Source of the DNA: Melghirimyces thermohalophilus
Lineage (GTDB): Bacteria; Bacillota; Bacilli; Thermoactinomycetales; DSM-45169
Assembly: GCF_900102685.1 (NCBI RefSeq)
Contig: NZ_FMZA01000004.1
Span: forward strand, 124,001 to 188,000
DNA length: 64,000 bases
Direction: 5' to 3'
In this document: positions 18,622-29,534 of the stretch, piece after piece
Layout: each line of letters starts with the position of its first letter
Position numbering within the stretch: position 1 is the stretch's first letter
The notes under the pieces: generated by a model
Seen by the model: only the letters and a program-made list of their open reading frames with translations
The model's database searches: none
What the model was told of the DNA's origin: nothing
Position numbers and translations under genes: made by a program

Positions 18622-19107
18622 CGCCAAGTTGTTGGAAACGGTGGCCTTTTTGTCTCTCACAGAAATCTTACCTTCTTTTGCTAGAGAGAATGCGGAAAAG
18701 CTTGTTTCAACACCTGACCCTATCGTCGTCCTCAAGAGAGAGAAGGCTAAAGATATTATTCTAAATTCACCTGAGTTTTCTAAGCTAGAGACCGCGTGTC
18801 CGTATGTCTCATAGTACAGTTAAATGAAACTCTTCCTTAATCCTAATGTGAAAGCCCTAAAGAAAACCCCACTAATTAGCGGAAATAAGTAGCCGTTAGG
18901 ATACTTCCCCACAATTCGAAAGGTGGTGTTTACGACAACACTGTATGAACTCGGATAAATGCTCGAGTCATGGTCGGGAGCCATGGCCAATTTCATTATG
19001 ATTGGCTTTTCTGCTCGCCCGACTGAAGAAGTTCGATCATCACAAGGACAACCGGACTTCGAAATCCTGGACTGTTGCACCCGTTTTTTTACCAAACGTC
19101 ATTCACT
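18622..19107. other. AT-rich region without a supported gene, possibly decayed
   Basis: 485 bases between convergent genes. It is visibly more AT-rich than both flanks. Short frames exist: 18629-18814 plus (61 residues, ending KLETACPYVS) and 18820-19095 minus (91 residues), neither with a convincing ribosome site or recognisable domain. It may be the remains of a transferred segment or mobile element, but no inverted repeats or transposase motif could be seen. Confidence 0.4.
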
Positions 19108-19136
19108 GAAAAACCCCGCGTCCTCACGCGGGGGTT
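19108..19136 (-). terminator. Terminator of ddl
   Basis: Stem AAACCCCCGCG/CGCGGGGTTT with loop TGAGGA on the minus strand, followed by TT, directly after the ddl stop codon. Confidence 0.85.
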
Positions 19137-19139
19137 TCA

Positions 19140-20243
19140 TTATTCCGATCCAAACCGGGTCGTCGATTTCTTTTTCTCATGATATCGCTCCAGGGCCAGC
19201 TCAATCAGACGAGAAATCAGCTCCGAGTAGGAGAGACCCTCATGTTTCCACAGGTTGGCATACATACTGTATGGAGTAAAGCCCGGCATCGTGTTGATTT
19301 CGTTAATCAGAACCTGGCCATCTGCATGCCGGACGAAAAAGTCCACTCGAGCCAATCCGCTGCAGTCAATGGCGCGAAAAGCCTCGATCGCCAAACGGCG
19401 GATCTCCGCTGCCGTTTCCAGCGGTAGATCGGCAGGGATGCGCATCTCCGATTTTCCATCCAGATATTTGGCCCGGTAATCATAGAAGTCATTGGAAGAG
19501 ACAATCTCCCCGGGGACCGATGCCTGGGGTTGGTCATTGCCGAGGACCGCCACTTCCACTTCCCGAGCAGCGACAAACTCCTCGACGATCACCTTCCGGT
19601 CATACTTGGCCGCCAATCGCAAAGCGGCTTTCAATGCGTTCCGATTCCCTGCTTTGGAAATGCCGACACTGGATCCGAGATTGGCCGGTTTTACGAAACA
19701 GGGGTAAGGAAATAATGACTCGATGTTTGCCACGACCGAATCAATTGCCTCCTCGATCTGCGAGCGGAGAAAAGAAGTAAAGTCACCCTGGGACAAGCCT
19801 TCGGCGGCGAACACCTTTTTCATCATCACTTTATCCATGCCGACACTGGAGGCGAGAACTCCTGCACCCACATAGGGGATATCGACGATCTCCAACATTC
19901 CCTGCACCGTTCCGTCTTCACCGAAGGTTCCGTGGAGAACAGGAAAGACGACATCGATCTCATCCAGCTTCAGTGCCGGGAGACGGGTGGTGGCAGGAAG
20001 GTGGTCATCGTCCGTTATACTTTCTCCCAACTGTGTGAACAAGCGCGGCTCCAGTTTGCCCTCCAGTGCAGAGAGAGCCTGAGCTCCCTGTATCCAAGCC
20101 CCCTCCTGACTGATCAGTACGGGGAACACCTCGTATTTCTCGTGATCGATCGCTTGTATCACGGAGGCGGCGGAGGAAAGCGATACTTCGTGTTCTCCTG
20201 ACTTGCCCCCGTATAGTACAGCTACGCGGGTTTTTGTCTCCAT
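19140..20243 (-). CDS. ddl: D-alanine--D-alanine ligase
   Basis: ATP-grasp enzyme that joins two D-alanines for peptidoglycan precursors. 367 residues from the ATG at 20241-20243 (a TTG three codons upstream is possible but abuts the GGAGAAAGG). Motifs: VLYGGKSGEHEVSLSSA at the N-terminus, VFPVLHGTFGEDG, CFVKPANLGSSVGISK (ATP-grasp loop) and INEINTMPGFTPYSMY at the metal site. The Ddl type with Y/F choices suits D-Ala-D-Ala rather than D-Lac. It is not in this position in B. subtilis. Confidence 0.96.
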   Translation of the reverse strand: METKTRVAVLYGGKSGEHEVSLSSAASVIQAIDHEKYEVFPVLISQEGAWIQGAQALSALEGKLEPRLFTQLGESITDDDHLPATTRLPALKLDEIDVVFPVLHGTFGEDGTVQGMLEIVDIPYVGAGVLASSVGMDKVMMKKVFAAEGLSQGDFTSFLRSQIEEAIDSVVANIESLFPYPCFVKPANLGSSVGISKAGNRNALKAALRLAAKYDRKVIVEEFVAAREVEVAVLGNDQPQASVPGEIVSSNDFYDYRAKYLDGKSEMRIPADLPLETAAEIRRLAIEAFRAIDCSGLARVDFFVRHADGQVLINEINTMPGFTPYSMYANLWKHEGLSYSELISRLIELALERYHEKKKSTTRFGSE

Positions 20244-20330
20244 CTCTCCCAACCTTTCTCCAAGGATGCGTTTGATTCAGCTATCGTGATATGTACCCTA
20301 TTCCGTTATTTCCCCAATGGTTCCTCTCTA

Positions 20331-20930
20331 TCAGAAACGGGAGTCGGCTTCGGTAAGTCGTCGAATTTCTTTCCAAAGCTCCTCTTTTCCCTGTCCGGTC
20401 TGGGACGAAAAAGGAAGCAGCGGATCAGAAGGATCCAGCTCGATCCCCTTACGGATCTCCTTCAGATGTTGCTGCCGGCGACCACGGGTGATCTTGTCCG
20501 CTTTGGTGGCCACGACGATGGTCGGCAGATCATAGTGTTTTAGATAATCGTACATAGTGCGATCATCCCGGGTCGGGGGGTGGCGAAGGTCGATCAGCTG
20601 AATCACGCCGCACAACCTCTCCCGACTGCTCAGGTATCCCTCAATCATCCGTCCCCAAGCCGCCTTGACGGATTGGGGCACCCGTGCAAAGCCGTAACCG
20701 GGCATATCTGCAAAATAGAGCTGGTTGTTAATCCGATAAAAATTGAGCGTCTGTGTTTTTCCCGGCCGCGAACTGGTCCGGGCCAGGTTTTTTCGGTTGA
20801 TCAAGCGGTTGATCAGGGAAGATTTCCCCACATTGGAACGCCCGGCCAGAGCAATCTCCGGCAGGGCGTCCGTCGGGTATTGGGCCGGTTTTACGGCACT
20901 AATTACCAACTCAGCCTGTGTCACTTTCAT
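20331..20930 (-). CDS. engB: Ribosome biogenesis GTPase EngB (YsxC)
   Basis: TrmE-Era-EngA-type GTPase needed for assembly of the 50S subunit. G1 [10 protein letters not shown]3 DMPGYGFA and G4 ATKAD are present; 199 residues. It overlaps the end of lon by 20 bases, so translation is coupled, as in the lon-ysxC pair of B. subtilis. Confidence 0.97.
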   Translation of the reverse strand: MKVTQAELVISAVKPAQYPTDALPEIALAGRSNVGKSSLINRLINRKNLARTSSRPGKTQTLNFYRINNQLYFADMPGYGFARVPQSVKAAWGRMIEGYLSSRERLCGVIQLIDLRHPPTRDDRTMYDYLKHYDLPTIVVATKADKITRGRRQQHLKEIRKGIELDPSDPLLPFSSQTGQGKEELWKEIRRLTEADSRF

Positions 20931-23253
20931 CGGTATCCCTCACCATTGCCAGCTTCAACACTTCATCCATATGGGAGACGAAGGTGATTTTCAGATCTTT
21001 ACGCACGCTTTTAGGGATATCATCCAAGTCCTTACTGTTCTCTTCGGGCACCAGAATATGGGTCAAGCCGGCCCGGTGCGCGGCGAGGGATTTCTCTTTT
21101 AACCCACCGATGGGCAGCACCCGTCCCCGCAGCGTGATCTCCCCAGTCATGCCCACGTGACGGGAGACCGGACGGCCGGTCAAAGCCGATACAAGGGCCG
21201 TTGCCATGGTAATCCCCGCTGACGGACCGTCTTTTGGAATGGCCCCTTCGGGGACGTGGATATGGATATCATTTTTTTCATTGAAATCGGGATCGACCTC
21301 CAGCTCTTTCGCCCGGGAACGGATGTAGCTGAAGGCGGCTTGGGCAGATTCTTTCATCACGTCACCCAACTTACCGGTCAGGGTAAGCTTTCCTTTGCCA
21401 GGCAACACCGTCACTTCGATCGTCAAGGTGTCACCTCCAGCGGCCGTCCAGGCTAAACCGGTGGCTGCACCCAACTGGTCGGTCTCCTCCAGCTTCCCAT
21501 ACCGGAATTTTTCCGGTCCGAGGAATTTGGATAGATTTTTCCCAGTGACCACCACCCGTTTCCGATTGCCTCCCACCAACTGTTTCACCGCTTTGCGAGC
21601 CAGTTGGCCAAAGGTCCGTTCCAGATTGCGGACGCCGGCTTCCCGAGTATAATGACGGATCACCTTGAGAATGGCATCGCCATGAATCTGAAACTGATCC
21701 TTGCTCAAACCATGTTCTTCCAGTTGCTTGGGGATCAAATAATCCTTGGCGATTTTCTCCTTTTCAATCTCGGTGTATCCCGAGATATAGAGAGTTTCCA
21801 TCCGATCCAACAACGGTTGGGGAATCGTATGGAGGGTATTGGCTGTGGTGATAAACATCACCTTGGACAGATCGTAGGGAACTTCAATGTAGTGGTCGCT
21901 GAAATTCCGATTCTGTTCCGGATCCAGCACCTCCAACAACGCTGAAGCCGGATCCCCGCGGAAGTCCATGGTCATTTTATCAATCTCGTCTAACAAAAAG
22001 ACGGGGTTGGACGAACCAGCACTTTTCATCCCTTGAATGATGCGACCCGGCATCGCTCCCACATAAGTCCTGCGATGCCCGCGAATTTCCGCTTCATCTC
22101 TCACACCACCCAGAGAGACACGGACAAAGTTACGGTTGAGCGCCCGGGCGATGGAGCGACCGAGAGAGGTTTTACCCACCCCTGGAGGGCCGACGAGACA
22201 AAGAATGGGCCCCTTCATTTTCTTCACCATCTGTTGGACCGCAAGGTATTCCAGCACCCGTTCTTTGGCTTTTTCCAACCCGTAATGGTCTTCATCCAGA
22301 ATCTTTTCCGCTTTATTGATATCCAGATCATCATCTGTCTCTTTATTCCAGGGCAGCTCCAGCAACCACTCCACATAGGTGCGGATAACGCCGCCCTCAG
22401 CGGAGGTCGTAGGGATCTTCTCCATGCGATCCAGCTCTTTTTCGACCTTTTCTTTCACTTCCTCCGGTGCGTCCAGCCCTTCCAACTGCTCCCTGAGCTC
22501 TTCCACTTCACCCAGTCGGCCTTCTTTTTCCCCTAGCTCCCGCTGGATCGCTTTCATTTGTTCCCGGAGGTAGTATTCTTTCTGTGTCTTCTCCATCTGC
22601 TTCTTTACGCGCTGAGAAATCTTCCGTTCCAACTCCAGAACTTCACGCTCATCGTTCATAATGGAGAGAAGGGTTTCCAGGCGCTCTTTGATGTCGATGG
22701 TCTCCAGGATTTTTTGTTTGTCTTCGATCTTCAAGGGGAGATGGGAGGCGATCACATCAGCCAGCCGTCCCGGTTCGTCGATATCCGACACCGCCGACAG
22801 AGTTTCAGGTGAAACCTTTTTGGAGAGGCGCAGATATTGTTCAAAGTGATCGAGAACTGAGCGCATCAGCGCTTCAATATTGATATCGTTTTCTTCATCT
22901 TGAATGATCTCGTTGACGCGTACTTGATAATAGGATTCGGTCTCTGTAAATTCTTGGAGCCGCGCTCGATTCAGCCCTTCCACTAAGACCCGGATAGTCC
23001 CGTTAGGCAGTTTGAGCATTTGCCGGACCCGGGCGACTGTTCCCATTTTATAGATCTGATCCGGGGTCGGCTCCTCCAGCTGAACTTCATGCTGTGTTGC
23101 AAGGAAGATCAGATCATCATCCACCATCGCCTGTTCCAATGCCTTGACGGAACGTTCGCGGCCAACATCTAAGTGCAAAACCATACTGGGATAAACCAGC
23201 AAACCGCGAAGGGGCAGCAATGGCAGTACGCGCTCCTCCTCTTTGAGAGCCAT
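20911..23253 (-). CDS. lon: ATP-dependent protease La (LonA)
   Basis: Cytosolic AAA+ serine protease. Three parts are visible in 780 residues: N-terminal substrate domain ([19 protein letters not shown]), coiled-coil plus AAA+ module with Walker [12 protein letters not shown], and protease domain with the Ser/Lys dyad (Ser in [10 protein letters not shown], Lys in [13 protein letters not shown]). I choose the ATG at 23251-23253 after GGAGG; an in-frame earlier start is nine codons upstream. Downstream of lonB in the same orientation, 150 bases away. Very sure. Confidence 0.98.
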   Translation of the reverse strand: MALKEEERVLPLLPLRGLLVYPSMVLHLDVGRERSVKALEQAMVDDDLIFLATQHEVQLEEPTPDQIYKMGTVARVRQMLKLPNGTIRVLVEGLNRARLQEFTETESYYQVRVNEIIQDEENDINIEALMRSVLDHFEQYLRLSKKVSPETLSAVSDIDEPGRLADVIASHLPLKIEDKQKILETIDIKERLETLLSIMNDEREVLELERKISQRVKKQMEKTQKEYYLREQMKAIQRELGEKEGRLGEVEELREQLEGLDAPEEVKEKVEKELDRMEKIPTTSAEGGVIRTYVEWLLELPWNKETDDDLDINKAEKILDEDHYGLEKAKERVLEYLAVQQMVKKMKGPILCLVGPPGVGKTSLGRSIARALNRNFVRVSLGGVRDEAEIRGHRRTYVGAMPGRIIQGMKSAGSSNPVFLLDEIDKMTMDFRGDPASALLEVLDPEQNRNFSDHYIEVPYDLSKVMFITTANTLHTIPQPLLDRMETLYISGYTEIEKEKIAKDYLIPKQLEEHGLSKDQFQIHGDAILKVIRHYTREAGVRNLERTFGQLARKAVKQLVGGNRKRVVVTGKNLSKFLGPEKFRYGKLEETDQLGAATGLAWTAAGGDTLTIEVTVLPGKGKLTLTGKLGDVMKESAQAAFSYIRSRAKELEVDPDFNEKNDIHIHVPEGAIPKDGPSAGITMATALVSALTGRPVSRHVGMTGEITLRGRVLPIGGLKEKSLAAHRAGLTHILVPEENSKDLDDIPKSVRKDLKITFVSHMDEVLKLAMVRDTDESDTG

Positions 23254-23405
23254 GTACGCACCTCCGTTGCCGTATCTCACGCTTACTAACTCAAGCTTTT
23301 AACGATTTTATCTTATTCATTTCCTTTTGTCCATGACAGCCCGGCTCTCATACAACAGGGCCGCCGATCCCGAAAAACGGAACCATGCGGCCGATCCTGT
23401 TAGCT

Positions 23406-25094
23406 TCAGGTTGCCGGTGTCGGGGTAGCGGTCAAAACACCGGCAGCAGGCAAGGAGCTATCCTGCTCCTCTTCTACATCTTCTACAGCAATCAGAGGAA
23501 GCACCTCTTCCATGTCCCGCACCGGAATCACTTGAACTCCGTCTATCTCTGCAAAGATCGCCTGCATATTCTCCTCTGGGATCAACACCCGAGTGGCTCC
23601 CCCTTGTTTGGCGGCTTCCACCTTGGATACCACACCGCCGACGGGTTTCACCTTCCCGTGGATGCCAAGCTCACCAGTCATGGCCAAGCGGTTATCCACC
23701 TCGATTCCTTTGATGGCGGAATAAATAGCCGAAGCCATGGCAATGCCGGCAGAAGGGCCATCCAGTGGAACACCGCCGGGAAAGTTGACGTGCAGGTGAT
23801 ACGCATAGGGATCGATATCCGTCCGTCTGAGCACCGTCAAAACATTTTCGACGGAGCTGCGGGCCATGCTCTTCCTGCGCAGGGTTCGTTGCCGGCCACC
23901 CAACTCTTCTTCGTCCACCATTCCTGTAATCCGAAGGGTTCCTTCCCTTCCTGGGCTGGCGGGGACCGCCGTCACCTCGATTTCCAACAGCGTGCCCATA
24001 TTGGGACCGTATACGGCCAGCCCGTTGACTAAGCCGACCTGCGGCTTCTCAGGCACTTTTTTATCGGGGCGAGGGGTGAGCTGGCTGCTGTGAACCACCC
24101 ACTCCACATCAGAGCTCTTGATCTCTTTGCGCCCGTCGGTCAAAGCCAATCCGCCTGCGGTTTGAACGATGTTGACCGCCTCCCGGCCGTTAGTGGCGTA
24201 CTTTTTGATGACGTCGATCGCCTTTTCCTGATAGGTAAATCGAATCCGTTCAATCGCTTGGCGAGCAATGTTTTCGATCTCCTCACCCAAGAGCGGACGG
24301 AAGAAAATCTCCAAGCAACGGGAACGAATCGCCGCAGGAATCTCCTCTGGATTTCGGGTGGTCGCACCAACCATGCGGAAATCCGCCGGGAGACCGTTCT
24401 GGAAGATATCATGGATATGGGACGGTGTGTTGGTGTCTTCTGAGCTGTAATAGGCGCTTTCAAAATGGACCTTCCGGTCTTCCAATACCTTCAACAACTT
24501 GTTCATCTGAATCGGGTGCAGTTCACCGATTTCATCGATGAACAAGAGTCCGCCGTGGGCCTTGGAGACCGCACCGGGCTTCGGCTGGGGAATCCCCGCC
24601 ATTCCCATCGCCCCCGCTCCCTGATAAATGGGATCGTGAACCGATCCGATCAGAGGGTCCGCAATCCCCCGTTCATCGAAGCGGGCTGTGGTCGCATCGA
24701 TTTCCACAAATTTGGAGCTGCGGGTAAAGGGAGATTCGGGATTTTTTTTCGCTTCCTCCAACACCACCCGTGCTGCGGCGGTTTTACCAACACCCGGTGG
24801 CCCATAAATCAGCACATGCTGGGGATTGGGACCACATAAAGCTGCTTTCAATGCCCGCAATCCCTCTCGCTGACCCACGATCTCATCGAAGGAAGAGGGT
24901 CTCGTCTTTTCCGAAAGAGGTTCTGTCAGGGATACACTCCTCATCTTCCTCAGTTTATCCATCTCTTTTCGCGATTCCCGGTCTACCGCCGACCGGCTGG
25001 ATTGTTGATTTCGCAACAGGTTCCAGAAATACAGGCCGATAACGATTGAAAAGAAGACCTGCAACAGCATAATCATAACTGTCCAGTTCATCAT
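23406..25094 (-). CDS. lonB: Forespore-type Lon protease LonB
   Basis: Membrane-anchored Lon-like protease that is made in the forespore in B. subtilis. 562 residues: an N-terminal helix (MIMLLQVFFSIVIGLYFW), AAA+ domain with [14 protein letters not shown] and FIDEIGELHP, and protease domain with LDGPSAGIAMAS and the lysine in VVSKVEAAKQGG. It lacks the large LonA N-domain, as expected. ATG follows GGGGAGG. The C-tail is rich in A, T and P. Very sure. Confidence 0.96.
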   Translation of the reverse strand: MMNWTVMIMLLQVFFSIVIGLYFWNLLRNQQSSRSAVDRESRKEMDKLRKMRSVSLTEPLSEKTRPSSFDEIVGQREGLRALKAALCGPNPQHVLIYGPPGVGKTAAARVVLEEAKKNPESPFTRSSKFVEIDATTARFDERGIADPLIGSVHDPIYQGAGAMGMAGIPQPKPGAVSKAHGGLLFIDEIGELHPIQMNKLLKVLEDRKVHFESAYYSSEDTNTPSHIHDIFQNGLPADFRMVGATTRNPEEIPAAIRSRCLEIFFRPLLGEEIENIARQAIERIRFTYQEKAIDVIKKYATNGREAVNIVQTAGGLALTDGRKEIKSSDVEWVVHSSQLTPRPDKKVPEKPQVGLVNGLAVYGPNMGTLLEIEVTAVPASPGREGTLRITGMVDEEELGGRQRTLRRKSMARSSVENVLTVLRRTDIDPYAYHLHVNFPGGVPLDGPSAGIAMASAIYSAIKGIEVDNRLAMTGELGIHGKVKPVGGVVSKVEAAKQGGATRVLIPEENMQAIFAEIDGVQVIPVRDMEEVLPLIAVEDVEEEQDSSLPAAGVLTATPTPAT

Positions 25095-25169
25095 TGATTC
25101 CTCCCCATGGTCCAGAAGGCGGTCCGCTTCGATTCTGGGTGTTAGTATGACCGCTCCACAGGGAGGATA

Positions 25170-25222
25170 GTCAGACCGAAATTGCCCCGCTTCTACCCGA
25201 AAGCGGGTGTGAGCGGGGCGGT
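25170..25222 (-). terminator. Possible terminator-like stem after the racemase-like gene
   Basis: Nested stems GCCCCGCT/AGCGGGGC and ACCCGC/GCGGGT lie between the racemase-like gene and lonB. The following AATTTCGG is only weakly T-rich, so termination may be partial. Confidence 0.4.
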
Positions 25223-25232
25223 TGGGCTCTTT

Positions 25233-26435
25233 TTACGGGATCGCCTCTACAGCGTTGCCTTTTTCTTCATGTTGGGACGGTATCGGATTTCGCTCCGTCA
25301 GCTCCAGAACCTCATCCTCTACGATCACTTGCCGGTCAAAAACGGCCGTGGTCATACGAAGCTGAACCGGAAGTTCTTCACCTGGCCTTGGAAGGGGCGC
25401 CCCTGACGGGACCAACAGCACGCTGGTCTGCATATGGGGCGGTTCCGCAAACCACAGACGTTTTCCCCGGTAGGAAAAAGGGCTGAGATGGCGGTTAACG
25501 AGCCCGAGAAGCCAAAAGGCCGTCAACTTGGCCCAATCTTTGACGCCCCTGGCACAGGCGGGGGCTTCCAAGCCCACCCCATTGGCGGTACCCCCGGCGA
25601 CGTAGACGAGATGGCCCGTACGGGGGGAACGCAGCTGTTTATAGCCGAACCGTTCCCCCCGCCGAATCGGTTTCACATCGAGTACCGTACTTTTCGTCTC
25701 TACGAAAGACTTGTCCGCCAGCCATAGGTCGGTTCCCAGGCGAATGGAAAAGTCAATCGTCGGCCAGCGGTCAACCACAGCCTGATATTGAGCCGGTGTC
25801 AGGTGACTTAGATACATCTTGCGACGGGAAGGATCGATTCGATCCATCACCCGCACCCAGTCCCCGATCTGCTTCTCCCGCGCTGCAGCCGTCATTCTTT
25901 CTTTCGGGAAATGGATGGACATACCCGCTACCTCGACGTGGACCCGGTCCGTCTGGACCCCATCGATCCAATCGGGGATCCGTTCCGCATCCTGAAGAGA
26001 AAATCCGTACCGTTTCATGGTGGATTCACACTTCAACAGGATGTTCAGCCGGAAGGTGACATCCATCTCAGACCAGACGCTTCCTTGTTCGGCCAAAAGG
26101 CGGTCAAAGGACTTCACCAGAAAGCGAAGCTGTTCCCGACTGCCTACGGTGTACGTCCTCCCCGACACCAAGTCCGCGCGGGTTAGTTCGGTCATCACCG
26201 GGGTAAGCACGATCACCTCAGAAAAAGTGCCTATCTTTCCCAGCTGTCGCGCTTCGTCCACGGTTCCCACCGCGATCACTTTTTTCTTCTTCTCCAAGGC
26301 GACTTCGGCTAAATATTCATTACCGAAGCCATACCCGTTCCCCTTGATAACGGGGACAAAGCCGGGATAATGCTGTTCAGTCTCATCAATATGTCGATAC
26401 CATTTCCGTCGATCCAGATATAAACTTAGACTCAC
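25233..26435 (-). CDS. Alanine racemase-like PLP enzyme (fold type III)
   Basis: 400 residues. The PLP lysine lies in VPVIKGNGYGFGNEYL, a variant of the alanine racemase VVKANAYGHG motif. The C-terminal half contains a beta-rich part (RRGERFGYKQLRSPRTGHLVYVAGG) as in racemase C-domains, but spacing and motifs differ from housekeeping Alr, closer to YhfX-like enzymes. GTG start after GAGGTG. It follows a FemABX-family gene by 12 bases in one transcript and may supply an amino acid of altered chirality for peptidoglycan cross-bridges; that is inference. The usual second catalytic tyrosine was not located. Confidence 0.8.
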   Translation of the reverse strand: MSLSLYLDRRKWYRHIDETEQHYPGFVPVIKGNGYGFGNEYLAEVALEKKKKVIAVGTVDEARQLGKIGTFSEVIVLTPVMTELTRADLVSGRTYTVGSREQLRFLVKSFDRLLAEQGSVWSEMDVTFRLNILLKCESTMKRYGFSLQDAERIPDWIDGVQTDRVHVEVAGMSIHFPKERMTAAAREKQIGDWVRVMDRIDPSRRKMYLSHLTPAQYQAVVDRWPTIDFSIRLGTDLWLADKSFVETKSTVLDVKPIRRGERFGYKQLRSPRTGHLVYVAGGTANGVGLEAPACARGVKDWAKLTAFWLLGLVNRHLSPFSYRGKRLWFAEPPHMQTSVLLVPSGAPLPRPGEELPVQLRMTTAVFDRQVIVEDEVLELTERNPIPSQHEEKGNAVEAIP

Positions 26436-26447
26436 GGCATGAACACC

Positions 26448-27575
26448 TCATCGCTTCTTCATGTACATGTCAAAAGCCCACTGCAGAAGCGGTTGAAGAG
26501 GATAATCCCATTCCCCGATCAACTGGCAGGCCTTCCCTCCGAAGCCCAACTTGAAACGGAGCAAACCATAAAGAGGATCGGATTCGTCAAGGGTATCACT
26601 GATCCCCCGAAAATCATAAGTATGAGCTCCCATTTCATGGGCATCCTGTATCATCCGCCATTGGATCGCGTGGTTCGGCATCTTCTCGCGCATCTCATTC
26701 CCGCTGGCTCCGTACAAATACCAAGTATGGCCATTCGCGTAGATGGCGATGGTGGAAGCCAACAGTTTGCCTTCATATCTTGCCATATATAACCGGATCC
26801 GATTCGGATCTTCTTTGCTCATGGCCTTGTACATCGTTTCAAAATAGGAGTATCCGCGCACCATAAATTGATCCCGCTGCGCTGTCACCTTTAAGAGATC
26901 GTAAAATTCCGGCAGGTCCTGCTCGCCGCCAACAGTTACTTCGACCCCTTGTTTTTTTGATTTCCGGACATTGCGCCGCCAGTTGCTGTGAAAGCCGGCA
27001 AACACATCATCAAGGGACCGGTCTTTGAGGGGAAGGCGGTACACATACTGGGGTTGTACCGCGGAAAAACCGCCCTCTCCCTCTTTCTGTTTCCATCCCA
27101 TCGCCGCCAACTCCTGTTGGATGAATTCGGCGTGGGGATCCACTCGATCCGGCCCCAGATCGAGCAATCTTTTTCCTTTTAGGCCGTGCTTCCGCACTTC
27201 TTTCAGATAACCTTTAATCGTTTTTGTCTCCCATTCGGCACGAACCACCGGCGGTTCCATTTTTACACTAAAAACATTTCTTCGGCGCAAATGTTCGAAC
27301 AGGGGCTCAAACCAATCCTGGATCTGTTTGCTCTCCCAGTCGATCATCGGCCCCCGGGGTATGTAAGCTAAATATTTATTCAGGCCCGGCAGCTTCCGAT
27401 ATAAAATCAAAGCACACCCAACCATACGCCCTTCCGCATCGAACCAACCTAATAGATCATTTTTCCATTCGGTTTTTACTTCCGCCCAGGACGGATACTG
27501 CATAAAATTGCCCCAGGGTTGTTTCTGGATGAAGGATAGATAATCTTCACGAGAAACCACTTCCACTTGCAGCAT
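26448..27575 (-). CDS. FemABX-family aminoacyl/peptidyltransferase
   Basis: Adds amino acids from aminoacyl-tRNA to the lysine or other diamino acid of lipid II in the cytoplasm to build the peptidoglycan bridge. 375 residues with two GNAT-like halves: entry FMQYPSWAEVKTEW, YIPRGPMIDW, FHSNWRRNVRKSKKQGVEVTV and YDFRGISDTLDESDPLYGLLRFKLGFG, all typical of FemX/FemABX. Operon with the racemase-like gene. The pair stands between clpX and lonB, where B. subtilis has none. The amino acid added is unknown. Confidence 0.9.
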   Translation of the reverse strand: MLQVEVVSREDYLSFIQKQPWGNFMQYPSWAEVKTEWKNDLLGWFDAEGRMVGCALILYRKLPGLNKYLAYIPRGPMIDWESKQIQDWFEPLFEHLRRRNVFSVKMEPPVVRAEWETKTIKGYLKEVRKHGLKGKRLLDLGPDRVDPHAEFIQQELAAMGWKQKEGEGGFSAVQPQYVYRLPLKDRSLDDVFAGFHSNWRRNVRKSKKQGVEVTVGGEQDLPEFYDLLKVTAQRDQFMVRGYSYFETMYKAMSKEDPNRIRLYMARYEGKLLASTIAIYANGHTWYLYGASGNEMREKMPNHAIQWRMIQDAHEMGAHTYDFRGISDTLDESDPLYGLLRFKLGFGGKACQLIGEWDYPLQPLLQWAFDMYMKKR

Positions 27576-27792
27576 CTGACCACCGCTCCAGTTCTAAAAG
27601 ATTCCATCATTATTTCCGGCATCGTTCAAGCTTGCAGGACCTGAACGTAGAAAAGAAAAGGATGAATGTTAATAAACCCGACAGGCAGAAGAAATGACTG
27701 CCATTCATATTCTATCATAAATCCCCTCTTTCCGAACGGGATAAACAACGCCTCCCACAAAGGTTTTATATTGTTGAGTTGAGTCCGAAATA

Positions 27793-27824
27793 ATGAAACG
27801 CACCCTAGAGAGGGTGCGTTTCAT
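27793..27824. terminator. Terminator after clpX
   Basis: Near-perfect stem ATGAAACGCACCC/GGGTGCGTTTCAT, followed on the minus strand by TATTT. It lies 5 bases after the clpX stop. Confidence 0.8.
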
Positions 27825-27828
27825 GGAA

Positions 27829-29091
27829 TCAGGCGCTTTCTTCTTTTTTATTCACTTCTCGGCCTTCTCGGGTCGTCAACCGCGGAGCCACCTTGTTGCG
27901 AACCGTTTCTTCGGTTACCACGCATTCTGTCACGTCCTCCCGGGACGGAAGATCAAACATGACATCCAGCATGATCGACTCGATAATCGCCCGCAACCCT
28001 CGGGCACCGGTATTTCGACGGATCGCCTCGTCCGCGATGGCTTTTAAGGCACCTTCTTCAAAGACGAGGTTGACCTGATCCATCTCCAACAGTTTCTGAT
28101 ACTGTTTGACGAGTGCGTTTTTGGGCTCGGTCAAAATCCGGACCAGCGCCTCCTGATCCAAAGGCTCCAAGGTGGAGATAACCGGCAACCGTCCCACAAA
28201 TTCCGGAATGAGACCGAAGCGGAGCAGATCTTCGGGGAGAACCATGCTCAGGTATTCGCCCGGTTTCAAGTCAGCGGTGTTGCTTTCGGAACCGAAACCG
28301 ATCACTTTCTTACCGATACGGCGTTTGATAATCGGCTCCAGACCGTCAAAGGCACCACCGCAGATAAACAAGATATTGCTGGTATCGATCTGGATGAACT
28401 CCTGGTGGGGGTGTTTGCGTCCGCCCTGTGGGGGAACGCTGGCCACCGTTCCTTCCAGGATCTTCAGAAGCGCCTGCTGCACCCCTTCGCCGGACACATC
28501 CCGAGTAATCGAAGGGTTCTCCGACTTCCGAGCCACTTTATCGATTTCATCGATATAGATAATCCCGCGCTCCGCCTTTTCCACATCATAATCAGCCGCT
28601 TGAATCAACTTGAGCAAGATGTTTTCCACATCCTCCCCAACATAACCCGCTTCTGTCAGGGAGGTGGCATCGGCGATAGCGAAGGGAACGTTCAAAATCT
28701 TGGCCATGGTTTGAGCCAGCAGGGTTTTCCCGCTCCCCGTCGGCCCGATCATGACGATGTTGCTCTTTTGCAGCTCCACATCCTCGTTCTTAGAGGCGGA
28801 ATTGACCCGCTTGTAGTGGTTGTAGACGGCAACAGACAGGGATTTCTTCGCTATATCTTGCCCGATCACATACTCGTCGAGAATTTCGTTGATCTCTTGA
28901 GGTTTGGGCAAGTTTTGCAGATCAACCTCTTCTTCGCCACCCAGTTCTTCCTCCACAATCTCATTGCAGAGCTCAATGCACTCATCACAGATATATACAC
29001 CCGGACCGGCCACCAATTTCCGGACTTGATCCTGGGATTTACCACAGAAAGAGCATTTGAGTTGCCCTTTTTCCTCGTTAAACTTAAACAT
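27829..29091 (-). CDS. clpX: ATP-dependent Clp protease ATP-binding subunit ClpX
   Basis: Unfoldase that feeds substrates to ClpP. 420 residues: N-terminal C4 zinc-binding domain (CSFCGKSQ and CDECIELC), AAA+ module with [13 protein letters not shown] and [12 protein letters not shown], the pore GYVG loop (EAGYVGED) and the ClpP-docking IGF-like loop (KVIGFGSE). ATG after GAGAGGGG. Very sure. Confidence 0.98.
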   Translation of the reverse strand: MFKFNEEKGQLKCSFCGKSQDQVRKLVAGPGVYICDECIELCNEIVEEELGGEEEVDLQNLPKPQEINEILDEYVIGQDIAKKSLSVAVYNHYKRVNSASKNEDVELQKSNIVMIGPTGSGKTLLAQTMAKILNVPFAIADATSLTEAGYVGEDVENILLKLIQAADYDVEKAERGIIYIDEIDKVARKSENPSITRDVSGEGVQQALLKILEGTVASVPPQGGRKHPHQEFIQIDTSNILFICGGAFDGLEPIIKRRIGKKVIGFGSESNTADLKPGEYLSMVLPEDLLRFGLIPEFVGRLPVISTLEPLDQEALVRILTEPKNALVKQYQKLLEMDQVNLVFEEGALKAIADEAIRRNTGARGLRAIIESIMLDVMFDLPSREDVTECVVTEETVRNKVAPRLTTREGREVNKKEESA

Positions 29092-29534
29092 TGTATCACC
29101 CCTCTCAAATTCTCTAGCGGGTGATCACCCGGTCCACCAAACCGTCATTTCGGCTATACACCCATCAACGTTCCTAGCGTTTCCGACGATGATTGTGAAT
29201 CCCTCTGCTTGATTCGCATGTGCGGGCCCCTCCTCACACATGGTTTTCCAGGCGTTTGGTGAATCATCACCTCGCTGTTTAGAGCCGCGATGTCCCCTTT
29301 GGGCCGGCCGCCAGCAGGAATGCCCCCGTACCCGCAGCCGGCACCTTCCGGACGTTATGTATCTTTCAGTTTGAACCATGCAGAGCTCTCAACAGTCAAC
29401 CCTGCTGAAAGATTGTTTATGTACAGGTTATATGGATTACTGATGATCCTTCACACACCGATGTCCTAGCTCCGTTCCAAACTCATCGTCTCCGACGCCA
29501 AAAGTCCTTTTTCCCTCCTCCTTTCATATATGTT
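29092..29534. other. Upstream region of clpX without a supported gene
   Basis: About 440 bases between tig and clpX. A minus-strand frame 29125-29379 (84 residues) has no recognisable domain and a composition typical of noncoding frames. TTGACT near 29393-29398 on the minus strand could be a -35, but no good -10 stands at the right distance. The clpX promoter must be here; I cannot place it. Confidence 0.4.

Noticed and set aside
23281-23405. GGCCGC/GCGGCC stem between lonB and lon as a terminator
   Set aside because: No T run follows on the minus strand, so it is not supported as a terminator.
29125-29379. 84-codon minus-strand frame upstream of clpX
   Set aside because: Composition is noncoding-like and there is no clear start signal or family.
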